Shown in pieces: positions 1 through 8,050 of a DNA stretch of 62,495 nucleotides (positions within the stretch are counted from its first letter, which is position 1; each line of letters opens with the position of its first letter). Origin of the DNA: JBCCFW01 sp039029535 (GTDB lineage: Bacteria > Acidobacteriota > JBCCFW01); the NCBI GenBank assembly GCA_039029535.1, contig JBCCFW010000024.1, positions 1 to 62,495 of the forward strand. Reading direction: 5' to 3'. Under the pieces are notes generated by a model. That model ran no database searches. It saw nothing but the letters and a program-made list of their open reading frames with translations, and was not told where the DNA came from. The position numbers and the translations under genes are program-made.

Positions 1-4
1 GAGC

Positions 5-33
5 GGGCCGCGCCCCGGTTGGGGGCGCGGCCC
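5..33 (-). terminator. GC-rich hairpin downstream of the secreted-protein gene
   Basis: A perfect 12-bp stem (5-16 with 22-33) closes on a 5-nt loop, about 54 nt beyond the stop of the minus-strand gene at 87-1235. The T-tract expected of an intrinsic terminator would lie left of the window and cannot be checked. Terminator is the most likely role. Confidence 0.5.
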
Positions 34-86
34 GAAGAGTCACGACTGGCGACATCGTGCGTTCATCGCGTGCGGACCTCGGAAGC

Positions 87-1235
87 TCAGGGTTTCAGCA
101 CTCTCCTGGATCCACTGGGCATCACGCCGGCCATGGGGCCGACCCGTCGCACGGAGATCAGGAGCTGCTGTCGTCGCTCCGCGTGAAACTGCCGGCTGTC
201 GACCACGACATCCCAGTCTCCGGCGTCGAGCGGCTCGTCCGAGCGGGTCGACACCGTCTCCCGGAAACCGTGGAAACCACCGGTCTCTCTCGGTAGCTCG
301 AGGGCCACCTGCTCTCCCGGACGGACCCGGAAGGTCTTCTCGCCCCCTTCGAACGTGCCGAAGCTCGTGGAGCCGTCCTCGAGCCGCACGCCCACGCGAC
401 GCTTCACCGACATGGTGATCTCGACCATCCCGTCGTCTTGCGCATGGGCGACGACGTGGCCCGTCAGGTCGAGCAAGTGCTCGTGGGGGCCGATGGCAGC
501 GTCAGCCACTTGCCAGCCATCCGGCTGAGGGAAGCGATAGCTCAGGCTCTCGCCGTGCTGGGTGCGCTCGAGCGTGTTGAGACCTCTCGAGGAGCCGGGC
601 TCCCACCAGTGGTAGCCGACGTCGAGCATGATGACGGCATCCGTGAGGCTGGGCTCCAGGACCGGCTCCGGCTCGATCGAGAGCAGCATGCTCCGCAGGG
701 GGCAATCGCCGTCGTCTTCGAATGCCCGGTAGTCGAGATGTCGCGGAGCGAGGGGGCCCTCCTCCTCGATCGGGTAGCTCAGGGTGCTTCGGTCCGCAGC
801 GACGACTTCGAAGCGGGGGCCCACCCACTCGAGGCGTTTCCAGCTCGCCTCGAGTTCGAGGTGGTCGGTGTCGAGGGTCAGGACACGGACGGCGACGAAC
901 CAGACGTGCTCCAGCGACAGCATCTCCGTGATGTTGTTGGCGCGGCTCTCGGTGGCATCCTCGAACTCCTCGATCTCGGTCATCCAGGAGTGGTTGAGCT
1001 GCAAGGGATGGATGCAGTCGTTCTTCAGTCGCTCGTCCCGGAAGCTCCCGATGGTCACGCTCATGGCCTTGCCGCCGGGGATGAGCGCCTCGGTCATGCG
1101 GGTCTCCTCGAGAGAGGGGCCGCCCTCGGTGACGTGGGCGAGGACCGACAGGCGGACTTGCGGCTCGGCGTGCGCTTCGCTGGTCGGCGCGATCCCGAGC
1201 AGGAGAACGAGCAAGGTCGTCATCGTTCTCGTCAT
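87..1235 (-). CDS. Secreted protein of the ECF sigma operon
   Basis: This 382-residue protein starts with a clear signal peptide (MTRTMTTLLVLLLG, cleavage near SEAHA). The rest is acidic with no domain I recognise. Its ATG overlaps the stop of the putative anti-sigma gene by 4 bp (ATGA at 1232-1235), so it is probably made with the sigma/anti-sigma pair. That placement suggests an envelope protein or an envelope signal modulator, but this is inferred from context only. The reading frame is open further upstream to 1403, but that stretch is basic, lacks a signal peptide and lies inside the anti-sigma gene, so I chose the internal start. Confidence 0.85.
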   Translation of the reverse strand: MTRTMTTLLVLLLGIAPTSEAHAEPQVRLSVLAHVTEGGPSLEETRMTEALIPGGKAMSVTIGSFRDERLKNDCIHPLQLNHSWMTEIEEFEDATESRANNITEMLSLEHVWFVAVRVLTLDTDHLELEASWKRLEWVGPRFEVVAADRSTLSYPIEEEGPLAPRHLDYRAFEDDGDCPLRSMLLSIEPEPVLEPSLTDAVIMLDVGYHWWEPGSSRGLNTLERTQHGESLSYRFPQPDGWQVADAAIGPHEHLLDLTGHVVAHAQDDGMVEITMSVKRRVGVRLEDGSTSFGTFEGGEKTFRVRPGEQVALELPRETGGFHGFRETVSTRSDEPLDAGDWDVVVDSRQFHAERRQQLLISVRRVGPMAGVMPSGSRRVLKP

Positions 1236-1639
1236 GAGAGCTCCTTCCAGTCGACACCCGGCTCGAAGACCAGGGTGCGGTCGACCTTGGGGCCACCGAC
1301 CTCGGCGGTCGGGAGGGAGGCAGGGAGAGAGGGAGTGGGGTTCAGGCTGCGACCGAGCACCACGCCCAGCACGACCGCGGCGGCGGCCATCAACCAGGGC
1401 CAAGTCCGGGAGCCCGTCCTCCGCTCCGTGTCGTCATCACCTGAGAGGCGTCGACGCACTCGGGCCTCGAAGGTCTCGGAGGGCTCGAGCCCGTCGTCGT
1501 CGAGCTGGGCGGAGATCAGCGCGAAGTCGCGAAGCGCGTCGAGAGCTCCCTCGGCCGACAGCACCTCGGCCAGATCAGTCGGCGCAATGGACTCACCATC
1601 CACGAAGCCCGACAGCAATTGCAGTTGACGTTCTCTCAT
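1232..1639 (-). CDS. Putative RseA-like anti-sigma factor
   Basis: This 135-residue protein has a cytoplasmic N-terminus beginning MRERQLQLLSGFVDGE, which resembles the 'LSxxxDGE' start of RseA-type anti-sigma factors. One transmembrane segment follows near residues 85-102 (PWLMAAAAVVLGVVLG), then a short extracytoplasmic tail. There is no HxxxCxxC zinc motif, so it is not a ZAS-type factor. The start overlaps the sigma gene stop by ATGA (1636-1639) and its own stop overlaps the next start in the same way. The sequence is too divergent to be sure of function, but size, topology and position after an ECF sigma gene fit an anti-sigma factor. Confidence 0.75.
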   Translation of the reverse strand: MRERQLQLLSGFVDGESIAPTDLAEVLSAEGALDALRDFALISAQLDDDGLEPSETFEARVRRRLSGDDDTERRTGSRTWPWLMAAAAVVLGVVLGRSLNPTPSLPASLPTAEVGGPKVDRTLVFEPGVDWKELS

Positions 1640-2139
1640 GCTCGAACCTCCCTGGGGCCCAGGGTTCCCTCCGAAGGGCGAAGTGCTGCGCGCAAGGACG
1701 TTCTCGCGCGGTAGATGCGGGAGCGGATGCTGTCGGTCGTTCGACCGGACAGGCTGGCGATCTCCTCGTAGCTGAGCCCACCGACCTCCCGAAGCAGGAA
1801 AGCCTCCGCCTCTGCGGTAGGCAGGGCGGCCAAGGCCTGATCGAGGTCGAGCCGTCGGGAGGGCTCGGCCTCCGGACCGGGAAGCGGGCGGTCCTCGAGA
1901 GGACAGCTCGCCGGTCGTCGCGAGTCGGCGCGGAGGTGGTTGAGGAGAAGGTTGCGCGCGATGCGGAACAACCACGCCACCGGACGGCGCAGCGGCTCGT
2001 CCGATGGCGGTCCCTGCAAGGCACGGACGAAGACCTCTTGGGCGAGGTCCTCGGCGAGCTCGGGGCGTCCGGTCCGGCGTCTCAGGTACCGGTAGACGGC
2101 CCGGTGGTGCTCCTCGAAGAGCTGTCGTGCGTCGCTCAT
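1636..2139 (-). CDS. ECF-family RNA polymerase sigma factor
   Basis: This 167-residue protein has sigma70 region 2 at about residues 8-42 (FEEHHRAVYRYLRRR, then AEDLAQEVFVRAL). Region 4 is at about 110-160 (ALPTAEAEAFLLREVGGLSYEEIA, then SIRSRIYRARTSLRAAL, with the helix-turn-helix). The spacing and short length are those of ECF (group 4) factors, which direct RNA polymerase to envelope or stress promoters. The ATG at 2137-2139 puts region 2 right at the N-terminus, as is usual; the longer open frame to 2274 adds only an arginine-rich stretch. It heads a three-gene coupled unit with the anti-sigma and secreted proteins. Confidence 0.93.
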   Translation of the reverse strand: MSDARQLFEEHHRAVYRYLRRRTGRPELAEDLAQEVFVRALQGPPSDEPLRRPVAWLFRIARNLLLNHLRADSRRPASCPLEDRPLPGPEAEPSRRLDLDQALAALPTAEAEAFLLREVGGLSYEEIASLSGRTTDSIRSRIYRARTSLRAALRPSEGTLGPREVRA

Positions 2140-2174
2140 GCCTGACACGACACCGCCGGGCCCCCAAGCTCGCA

Positions 2175-2294
2175 GGGAAAGTGCTCGGGTTCGCCCTTTT
2201 TCCAGGTGCGGCCGCCCGAACGCCCGGCCACCCCTCACGGAGGCCATGCGCGCCCGGGTGACGTCAGGCGTCAAGCGGGTTGGAAAAAGTGCTC
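2175..2294. repeat. Repeated GAAA-GTGCTC motif in the divergent intergenic region
   Basis: The region between the sigma gene and the small gene at 2369 contains two similar sites on the plus strand, at 2175-2186 and 2282-2294. Both share GGAAA and GTGCTC, separated by 0 or 2 bases, and lie about 107 bp apart. They could be binding sites or promoter parts for divergent transcription, perhaps for the ECF factor itself. Two copies are not enough to exclude chance. Confidence 0.3.
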
Positions 2295-2368
2295 ACGTGG
2301 TCTCGGAACTGGGTCGATGTCCACTTCAGAGAAGGAGGCCCAGTCGGCCCTAGCCCGGAGGCGCGACC

Positions 2369-2623
2369 ATGCAAGAACAACTTCACGAAGACCCGATGTC
2401 CAACTCGATGGCCGTCCTCGACCACTCTTCCAAGGACGCCGTGTTCGTCGAGATCGGACGCGCTGCTGCCACGGCCAAGCGCGCCCTGGAGGCCGCCCTG
2501 CGCGAACGCCAGGTCGACCAGCTCGCGGAGCTGACCCTCATCGCCATGCAGGCGCGGCACTGGCGGGAAGACGGCTACACCCTGCCGCCCTCGCTCGAGT
2601 ACGTCGCGCGTCGCTTCGCCTGA
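2369..2623 (+). CDS. Small hypothetical protein (84 residues)
   Basis: This short protein is largely alpha-helical by composition, with an alanine/arginine-rich helix at about residues 28-60 and the ending LPPSLEYVARRFA. There is no signal peptide or membrane segment. A good ribosome binding site (GGAGG about 8 nt upstream) precedes the ATG, and codon use matches the neighbours, which is the main support for a real gene. It lies divergent from the sigma operon and 95 bp upstream of the next gene. I do not recognise its family. Confidence 0.65.
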   Translation: MQEQLHEDPMSNSMAVLDHSSKDAVFVEIGRAAATAKRALEAALRERQVDQLAELTLIAMQARHWREDGYTLPPSLEYVARRFA

Positions 2624-2718
2624 GCGACCCGACACCCGGAGCGGGCATCGACGCCCCGCCTGCTCCGGTTTCGCTTTGCTGACCGCAACCGAGCGCCTCT
2701 CCTCGCGTAAGCGCGAGG

Positions 2719-3621
2719 ATGAGGGAGCTCCGCCGCATCGTCACCGTGGGACTGTCGCTCGCCATCGGTGTCACCGTCGTCAGCCACTCGCGCGTCGCGT
2801 CGATCGAGAGCGAGGACGTCCCCCTGCAGGCTGACGGCGCCATCCTGGCCGCCACCGTGTCTCGTCCCCGCTTCGGCGACGGACCCTGGCCCGCCCTGGT
2901 CGTCGTTCCAGGCTCCGGAAGCCAACCACGTCATTCCGTCCCGGGTGTCGTCAGCGAGCTCGTGCCCGGAGGGGTGGTGGCCCTCACCTACGACAAGAGA
3001 GGCACGAGACGATCGACGGGTGGCTACCCCAGCCCGGCCGTCGAGATCTCCGAGGAGTCCCTCGGCGTGTTGGCCGAGGACGCGCTCGTCGCCTGGCGCT
3101 ACCTGAGCAGACGCGACGACGTCGACCCCGAGCGCATCGGCTTCGTCGGTGGAGGTCATGCGAGTTGGGTCATGTCCCTGGCCGCCGACCGCGAGTCTCG
3201 CGTGGCCTGCTTCGTCGCGTTGTCGGGTCCAGCGGTGACCGTGGGAGAAGAGCGGCTGTACAGCTCGCTCACCGGCGACGGTGCCCTTTCACGGCCGCTC
3301 CTGTCCGACGACGAGATCTCTCGCAGGCTGTCGGCCTTCGAGGGCCCTCATGGCCACGATCCACGACGGACCCTGTGGAGCCTTCGCTGCCCGTCGCTCT
3401 GGTTGCTCGGCGGCCTCGATCAGAGCCAGCCTGCCGTTCTCACCAGGGAGCGACTGGAATGGGCGCGGTCGGCGGGTTTGGAGCTTGATGTCGAATGGTT
3501 CCCGCGGGCCGACCACCGATTGCGCGACCGCCTCACCGATGAGCGCCTGGACTACTGGCCCGTCATCACGGGCTGGTTGGATCGTCAAGGCATGACGGGA
3601 GAGCGACGAGACCTGCGATAG
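2719..3621 (+). CDS. Alpha/beta hydrolase-fold protein lacking the nucleophile serine
   Basis: This 300-residue exported protein has a hydrophobic N-terminal signal (residues 5-22). It has the layout of the acyl-CoA thioesterase/dienelactone hydrolase-like family: an oxyanion-region 'VVVPGSGSQ' at about 62-70, 'TYDKRGTRRSTG' at about 90-101, then the nucleophile elbow. At the elbow the usual G-x-S-x-G reads G144-G-G146-H-A148, so the catalytic Ser position is Gly. The acid (GGLDQ) and the His (ADHRL) are still present. It is either a pseudo-enzyme or uses another residue such as Ser149. It stands alone on the strand ahead of two lipoprotein genes. Confidence 0.88.
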   Translation: MRELRRIVTVGLSLAIGVTVVSHSRVASIESEDVPLQADGAILAATVSRPRFGDGPWPALVVVPGSGSQPRHSVPGVVSELVPGGVVALTYDKRGTRRSTGGYPSPAVEISEESLGVLAEDALVAWRYLSRRDDVDPERIGFVGGGHASWVMSLAADRESRVACFVALSGPAVTVGEERLYSSLTGDGALSRPLLSDDEISRRLSAFEGPHGHDPRRTLWSLRCPSLWLLGGLDQSQPAVLTRERLEWARSAGLELDVEWFPRADHRLRDRLTDERLDYWPVITGWLDRQGMTGERRDLR

Positions 3622-3653
3622 GCTTCGCGGCATCGCACCCCGGAGAGCGCGTC

Positions 3654-4448
3654 GTGCAGTGGTCCCGAGTCCAGTTCGGTCTTCTTGCGAGCGTCCTCCT
3701 CGTCGCTTGTGGCGGTGGACCGGGTGGCAGCGCCCCGAAGCTCGCCCCGCCCGAGGAGTTCCGTTGGGGAGGGCAGCCGATCACCTTCTCGCCTCCATCG
3801 TCGGGGTGGAGACGACAGCGCGATCAGCACGGCGGCATCCGTGGTGTCCGCTTCATCAAGACCGGCTCGGTGGGGGAGGGGATCGCGATCGGTGAGTACT
3901 ACCAGCTCGGCGATCGCGACCGCTGCCGCGCCCTGGCGGAGTTCCTGGAGGAGTACGACTCGCTCTCGCGCAAGGAGACTCTCCGTCGCGTGCAGAAGAT
4001 CCGCATGGGCTACATGAGCTGGTTCAGCGACCACGAGGAGCGTCTCGCCAGCGTCGTGAACGAACAGCTCGACGAGTTCCGCAACGCGGTGATCCACGGT
4101 CGGATGCTGGAAGCGGAGAGGGCCCTGGAGCTGGCGCAGGATGCGGCCCTCGAGATCCGCCACGAGCTCGACGACGTCGTCGACGAGGTTCTCTTCCGTG
4201 CGGAAGACCGCACGGACCCCCATTTCTACGTGGTCGAGGAGCCCGTCGAGGGCGAGCTCGCCGGCGAGCCCAGCTTGAGCGTGAGCTACACGATGGAGCG
4301 GGACCGGCGGACCTACTCGGGCCGCCAGGTCTACGTCGTCCGCAACAACCGACTCTTCGTGGCCGATTTCATCGGCCTGGCCGAGAACCTGCCGCTCTTC
4401 GATGCGGTCGTGCAGTCGATCACCTTCCCACCGGGAGACTGTGAGTGA
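3654..4448 (+). CDS. Lipoprotein of unknown function
   Basis: A GTG start with GGAG about 8 nt upstream gives 264 residues. The lipobox LLVAC is at about residues 15-19, followed by a glycine-rich linker. A helical, charged central region (about 95-185) precedes a C-terminal part ending in 'YVVRNNRLFVADFIGL'. The C-terminal layout, a mixed strand region with an asparagine-arginine turn before a VV/F segment, resembles that of the next gene, so the two may be distant paralogues. The stop overlaps that gene's start (GTGA at 4445-4448). I do not recognise a named domain. Confidence 0.85.
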   Translation: MQWSRVQFGLLASVLLVACGGGPGGSAPKLAPPEEFRWGGQPITFSPPSSGWRRQRDQHGGIRGVRFIKTGSVGEGIAIGEYYQLGDRDRCRALAEFLEEYDSLSRKETLRRVQKIRMGYMSWFSDHEERLASVVNEQLDEFRNAVIHGRMLEAERALELAQDAALEIRHELDDVVDEVLFRAEDRTDPHFYVVEEPVEGELAGEPSLSVSYTMERDRRTYSGRQVYVVRNNRLFVADFIGLAENLPLFDAVVQSITFPPGDCE

Positions 4449-5170
4449 CCCGGCATGCTCTCCCGTCGGTGCTCGTGACGGCGTTGCTGCTGGGCGCCTG
4501 CGGACCGTCGCCGCCGGGCGTGATCGTGAGAGCGCAGGTCGGCGAGCACGAGCTCGGCCTGCTCGTCCCCGAGGGCTGGCAGCACTTCGACAACGATCGC
4601 CAGCACCGCCTCCAGCGAGAGATCGCCCGCATCGAGATCGAGGATCTCGGCCCGCTGTCGCTGGCGGGGCTCGAGCGCGAGGTCGTCCGGGCTCGAGAGC
4701 TCTTCCGCGACGGTCGTCGAGACGACGCCCGCAGCGTCCTGCGCGGCCTGGATCCGGCAGCGACCTTCCCGACGCCGGAGGACTGGAAGGCGGCGTCGCC
4801 CTCCTGGTGGGTCGCCCTTCAGGCCAAGGAGGAGTTCGGGTCGGGACCGATCGAGGAGGCCTACTCGCGTCTGCTCACGCAGCTCTCCGAGCTCCCGGAC
4901 AAGAGCCTGGAAGACCGCGCTCGTCAGGTGCTGACTCGCTTCGGCCACGACTCGGCCCGCGACGACATCGCCTCGGTCGAGACGGTGGAGGTCGGTGGCC
5001 GTCCGGCCGTGCTGCTCATGACCTGGGACCGGCTGAGCCACGCCCAACGGAAGCGTCATTGCTTCGTCGAGAATCGGGGCAACCTGTTGGTCCTGCGGAT
5101 GGGGCTCGGCCAGCACGAGGAGATGGAGACCGCGTTCGAGTCGGTGGTGGACTGGCTCGACTTTGCCTGA
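4445..5170 (+). CDS. Lipoprotein of unknown function, coupled to the preceding one
   Basis: This 241-residue protein starts at a GTG overlapping the upstream stop by 4 bp. Its lipobox is LLLGAC (residues 14-19). Residues 45-100 are helical and charged. The C-terminus (HCFVENRGNLLVLRMGL, then VVDWLDFA) parallels the end of the upstream lipoprotein. Both are probably anchored to the outer membrane, and the coupling suggests they act together. No catalytic motif is visible. Confidence 0.85.
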   Translation: MTRHALPSVLVTALLLGACGPSPPGVIVRAQVGEHELGLLVPEGWQHFDNDRQHRLQREIARIEIEDLGPLSLAGLEREVVRARELFRDGRRDDARSVLRGLDPAATFPTPEDWKAASPSWWVALQAKEEFGSGPIEEAYSRLLTQLSELPDKSLEDRARQVLTRFGHDSARDDIASVETVEVGGRPAVLLMTWDRLSHAQRKRHCFVENRGNLLVLRMGLGQHEEMETAFESVVDWLDFA

Positions 5171-5177
5171 GCAGGGG

Positions 5178-6227
5178 TCAGCCCTCGTTGGGCACAGTAG
5201 GAGGAGCCGTCTCGTAGCGAAGAAAGGCCTGAGGCTCGTCACGCGAGCGAACGCCGACGACCCAGCCGCGATGCCCCAGTTCGGGATCGTTGATGAAGTC
5301 GATCGCCTGAGCCTCGTCGCCGCTGTAGACGGCGTCGACCGTCCACGTCGCGCCGCCGTCGCTGGTGTGCAGCACCTTGGACGTGCCCTTCGCGCGGACG
5401 TAGCCGACGGCCCAGCCCGTCGTGGCGTCGACGAAGTGAACGTCCGTCAGGTACTCGTCACCGCGCCGTTGGAGTGACCAGCTCATGCCGCCGTCTGCCG
5501 TGTGGAAGATGCGCCCGTGCTCGCCGACGGCCCAACCGTGGAGCTCGTCCGCGAAGTGCACGCCTACGAGATGGTGCCCATTCGTCGCGGCCGGATTGTC
5601 GACGCGTTCCCAATTCTCGCCGCCGTCCGTGCTTCGAAGGATGACCCCGGTGCTGCCCACGACCACGCCGTGGCTCTCGTCGACGAAGTGAACGGCCAGC
5701 GCGTTCTGGATCCAAGAGCTCTTGGACCAAGAAGCCCAGGACTCGCCACCATCCTCAGTCCGGAAGATGCCCATCCGACCGACGGCCCATCCGAGCCGAT
5801 CGTCGAGGAGCTGCAGGTCTTCGAGCCGGTGGAAGGGTCGCGAACCACGAAAGACCGGATGCCAGTGCTCACCTCCGTCGGTGGTTCGGAGGATGAGGCC
5901 CTTGTCGCCGACGGCGCAGCCGACCCGTTCATCGAGGAATTCGATTGCGCGAAGGTGGAGCCCGGACCAGCTCCGCGGCGAAGGAGCGAGGCCGCTCCGA
6001 AAGCTCCAGGTCTTGCCACCATCTTCGGTGCTGCCGAGGAGGCCGCCGTCGAGGGAGTGGTCACCTCCGACGGCCCAACCACGGTGCGCGTCGAGGAAGT
6101 AGACGTCGCGGAACTCCGCGTCCGTGGAGAGTCGGACGACGGTCCATGGCCCCGGGGGCTCGCGACAACTCGCGGCGAGCGCCATCGCGGCGAGGAGTCC
6201 GGGTACGAGAAGAATGGGCGACTTCAT
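5178..6227 (-). CDS. Ycf48-like beta-propeller lipoprotein
   Basis: This 349-residue lipoprotein has a signal sequence ending in the lipobox LAASC. It contains about six to seven repeats of the pattern 'GWAVG...G.I..T.DGG..W' (for example GWAVGEHGRIFHTADGGMSW), which is the BNR/Ycf48-type blade found in photosystem II assembly factor-like proteins. In non-photosynthetic bacteria such propellers are exported and of unknown or protein-binding function. It converges with the lipoprotein pair; only 7 bp separate the two stops. Confidence 0.9.
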   Translation of the reverse strand: MKSPILLVPGLLAAMALAASCREPPGPWTVVRLSTDAEFRDVYFLDAHRGWAVGGDHSLDGGLLGSTEDGGKTWSFRSGLAPSPRSWSGLHLRAIEFLDERVGCAVGDKGLILRTTDGGEHWHPVFRGSRPFHRLEDLQLLDDRLGWAVGRMGIFRTEDGGESWASWSKSSWIQNALAVHFVDESHGVVVGSTGVILRSTDGGENWERVDNPAATNGHHLVGVHFADELHGWAVGEHGRIFHTADGGMSWSLQRRGDEYLTDVHFVDATTGWAVGYVRAKGTSKVLHTSDGGATWTVDAVYSGDEAQAIDFINDPELGHRGWVVGVRSRDEPQAFLRYETAPPTVPNEG

Positions 6228-6294
6228 GCCACGAAACTACCACCCGTCGAGGTCGCCTGAGCAGGCCCCCCAGCCGTCGATCCGAGGCCGCCCG

Positions 6295-6780
6295 TTAGGC
6301 GTCCTTCTTCTCGTAGTAGTCGATGAGCAGGAGACACTCGGCCGGCGTGAGACGACCGATCGCGCCGGTGCTGTAGAGCGCGGTCGTGACCTTGCCGTCG
6401 GGACCGAGCAGGAAGCCGGTGCCGTGGAGGAAGCCCCGCTTGGCGTCGTGATAGGCGCCATGCGACTCGGCGAACGCGGCCGCGTCCAGGCCGTGCGCGA
6501 CGGGGAAGGTGAGCCCCTTGTCTTCGATGGTCTTCGCGGCGTCCTCGGGCGAGTCGACGGAGCCGGCGACGACGAGGACGTTGCGGGACTCGAGCTCGGA
6601 GAGCTGCTCCTGGAAGTCAGCCAACTGCTGACGACAGACCGTTCACCAGTGGCCTCGGTAGAGCAGGAAGACCGTCCATCGTGACGCCGGCAGCGCGAGG
6701 GTGTCGCCCCCGACGAGATCGAGCGTCAGCGGTGGAAAGTCGTCGCGAGCGTCGAGCTTGCGGGTGTCGGCCTGGGCCAT
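6295..6780 (-). CDS. Peroxiredoxin/redoxin-like selenoprotein (UxxC)
   Basis: Reading from the ATG at 6778-6780, the frame meets one in-frame UGA at 6643-6645 and then continues to a normal stop, giving 161 residues. The UGA is codon 46 in the context LLYRGHW-U-TVC, exactly where redoxin-like proteins carry the first Cys of a CxxC ('YRGxWCPxC'). Residues after it (FQEQLSELESRN, FLLGPDGKVTTALYSTG) follow the thioredoxin fold of the AhpC/TSA-like family. The protein most likely reduces peroxides or acts as a thiol oxidoreductase using selenocysteine. A 6-bp hairpin 10 nt after the UGA is a plausible SECIS. Annotation that stops at UGA would report only the C-terminal 110 residues. Confidence 0.9.
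6616..6632 (-). promoter_or_regulatory. Putative bacterial SECIS element of the peroxiredoxin-like gene
   Basis: On the mRNA, a perfect 6-bp stem (GUCAGC/GCUGAC) closes on the loop AGUUG. It begins 10 nt after the UGA and its loop lies 17-21 nt downstream. This matches the usual bacterial SECIS layout: a short stem with an apical loop carrying GU about 16-37 nt after the UGA. Confidence 0.65.
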
Positions 6781-6864
6781 GACGGTGTCTCCGTTGGCGA
6801 GAGCGTCTCGATGAACGAAACTGAGGGCGAGCCGAGTCTACCTCTCCACCCAGCGAGGCCTCCG

Positions 6865-7614
6865 ATGGACGCGTGGAAGTTCTACGACATCACTCATCGT
6901 CATCACGTCGTCTGCAACCCGTCGAGCCGCGACAAGCTCGAGGCGCTCGTGGGCCTGCTGCGCCTGGCACCACGGTCGCGCGTCGTCGACATCGCCTGTG
7001 GCAAGGCCGAGCTCCTCATTCGCACGGTGGAGAGCTACCGGGCGGACGGGCTCGGGATCGACCTGTCGCCCTTCTTCGTCGATCAGGCGAAGGCTCGGAT
7101 CCTCGACCTCGAGCTGGACGACGACATCGACGTGAAGCTCATGAACGGAGCCGACTTCGTCCCCGATGAGCCGCGCTCGTTCGACGTCGCCTCCTGCCTG
7201 GGGGCGAGCTGGATCTGGGACGGTCATGCCGGCACGCTCGATGCGCTCATCGCGTTGACGAAGCCGAACGGCTGGGTGGTGGTGGGCGAGCCCTACTGGC
7301 TACAGGAACCTCCATCGGACTACCTGCAGGCCGAGGGCCTGACCCACGATCAGTTCGGCACGCAGCTCGGCAACATCGAGGTCGGTGAGGAACGGGGGCT
7401 CGAGCTCGTCCACGTCCTCGTGAGCAATCAGGACGACTGGGACCGTTACGAGGGGCTCAAGTGGGCGGCTGCCGCCGAGCACGCCCGAGCCTGCCCCGAC
7501 GATCCCGATCTCGCCGAGCTGACCGACCGCGTTGCTCTCGAGAAGTCGAGTTACCTCCGCTGGGGGCGGGACACCCTGGGCTGGGCGATCTACGTCTTCC
7601 GACTCCGAGCCTGA
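6865..7614 (+). CDS. SAM-dependent methyltransferase
   Basis: The class I methyltransferase core is clear: motif I 'VVDIACGKAELL' at about residues 41-52, an acidic end to strand 2 (GIDLS), and 'FDVASCLGASWIW' for strand 4. An ATG at 6865 with GAGG about 6 nt upstream starts the protein at MDAWKFYDITH (249 residues). A second ATG at 6811 would add 18 residues unlike the family but cannot be excluded. The substrate is unknown; small-molecule methylation is the usual role. It is divergent from the peroxiredoxin-like selenoprotein gene. Confidence 0.85.
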   Translation: MDAWKFYDITHRHHVVCNPSSRDKLEALVGLLRLAPRSRVVDIACGKAELLIRTVESYRADGLGIDLSPFFVDQAKARILDLELDDDIDVKLMNGADFVPDEPRSFDVASCLGASWIWDGHAGTLDALIALTKPNGWVVVGEPYWLQEPPSDYLQAEGLTHDQFGTQLGNIEVGEERGLELVHVLVSNQDDWDRYEGLKWAAAAEHARACPDDPDLAELTDRVALEKSSYLRWGRDTLGWAIYVFRLRA

Positions 7615-8050
7615 GGGGCGTGGGTGAGGGGCGGTCGAGACCGATCGGGCAGCCTGGCTTGCCTCCGAACGACGACGGCCTCATCATTGGGTTGGCCGGC
7701 CCGTTCGCCGCGCCCCCGGAAGGAGGCCCAAGATGCAGAACCGAGTCATTGTCGCCATGGGCCCTGCGAGTGCGCCTTCTTCTCTCGCCTGATCGACTCC
7801 CGGTCGTCTTCGACCCCATCCTGAGTCACTGACGAGGCAGTCCGGCCCGCTCGCCCGAGCGGCCCCCGTCGTTCCGGATCCCACGACGCTGACGCCCTCC
7901 GTGCGTCTCGTCCGATCCGCATCACTCCAGGGCAGCGAGGTCCCCGAGACCGACGCGCCCGGGTCGTCACCGTCGGTGACGGCTCCCACGACGACCCGCA
8001 CCTTTCGCGGGACTGCCGGCGAGCCTGCGCGCTCGCGTGAGTGATTCGAA
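7615..8050. other. Intergenic region with a stop-interrupted small reading frame
   Basis: No convincing gene is seen in this 436-bp gap. An ATG at 7733 has a good ribosome binding site (GGAGG, 6 nt spacing) but reaches TGA after 19 codons. The same frame then stays open to a TGA near 8041 and would encode a Pro/Thr/Ser-rich tail. The residues around the TGA lack any Cys or redox motif, so selenocysteine is unlikely. It may be a decayed small secreted-protein gene or a leader. Confidence 0.4.

Noticed and set aside
7733..8041. Small reading frame with one in-frame TGA after codon 19, a possible fourth selenoprotein
   Set aside because: There is no Cys, no redox motif and no family similarity around the TGA, and the tail is low-complexity Pro/Thr/Ser. 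A decayed gene or chance frame is more likely.
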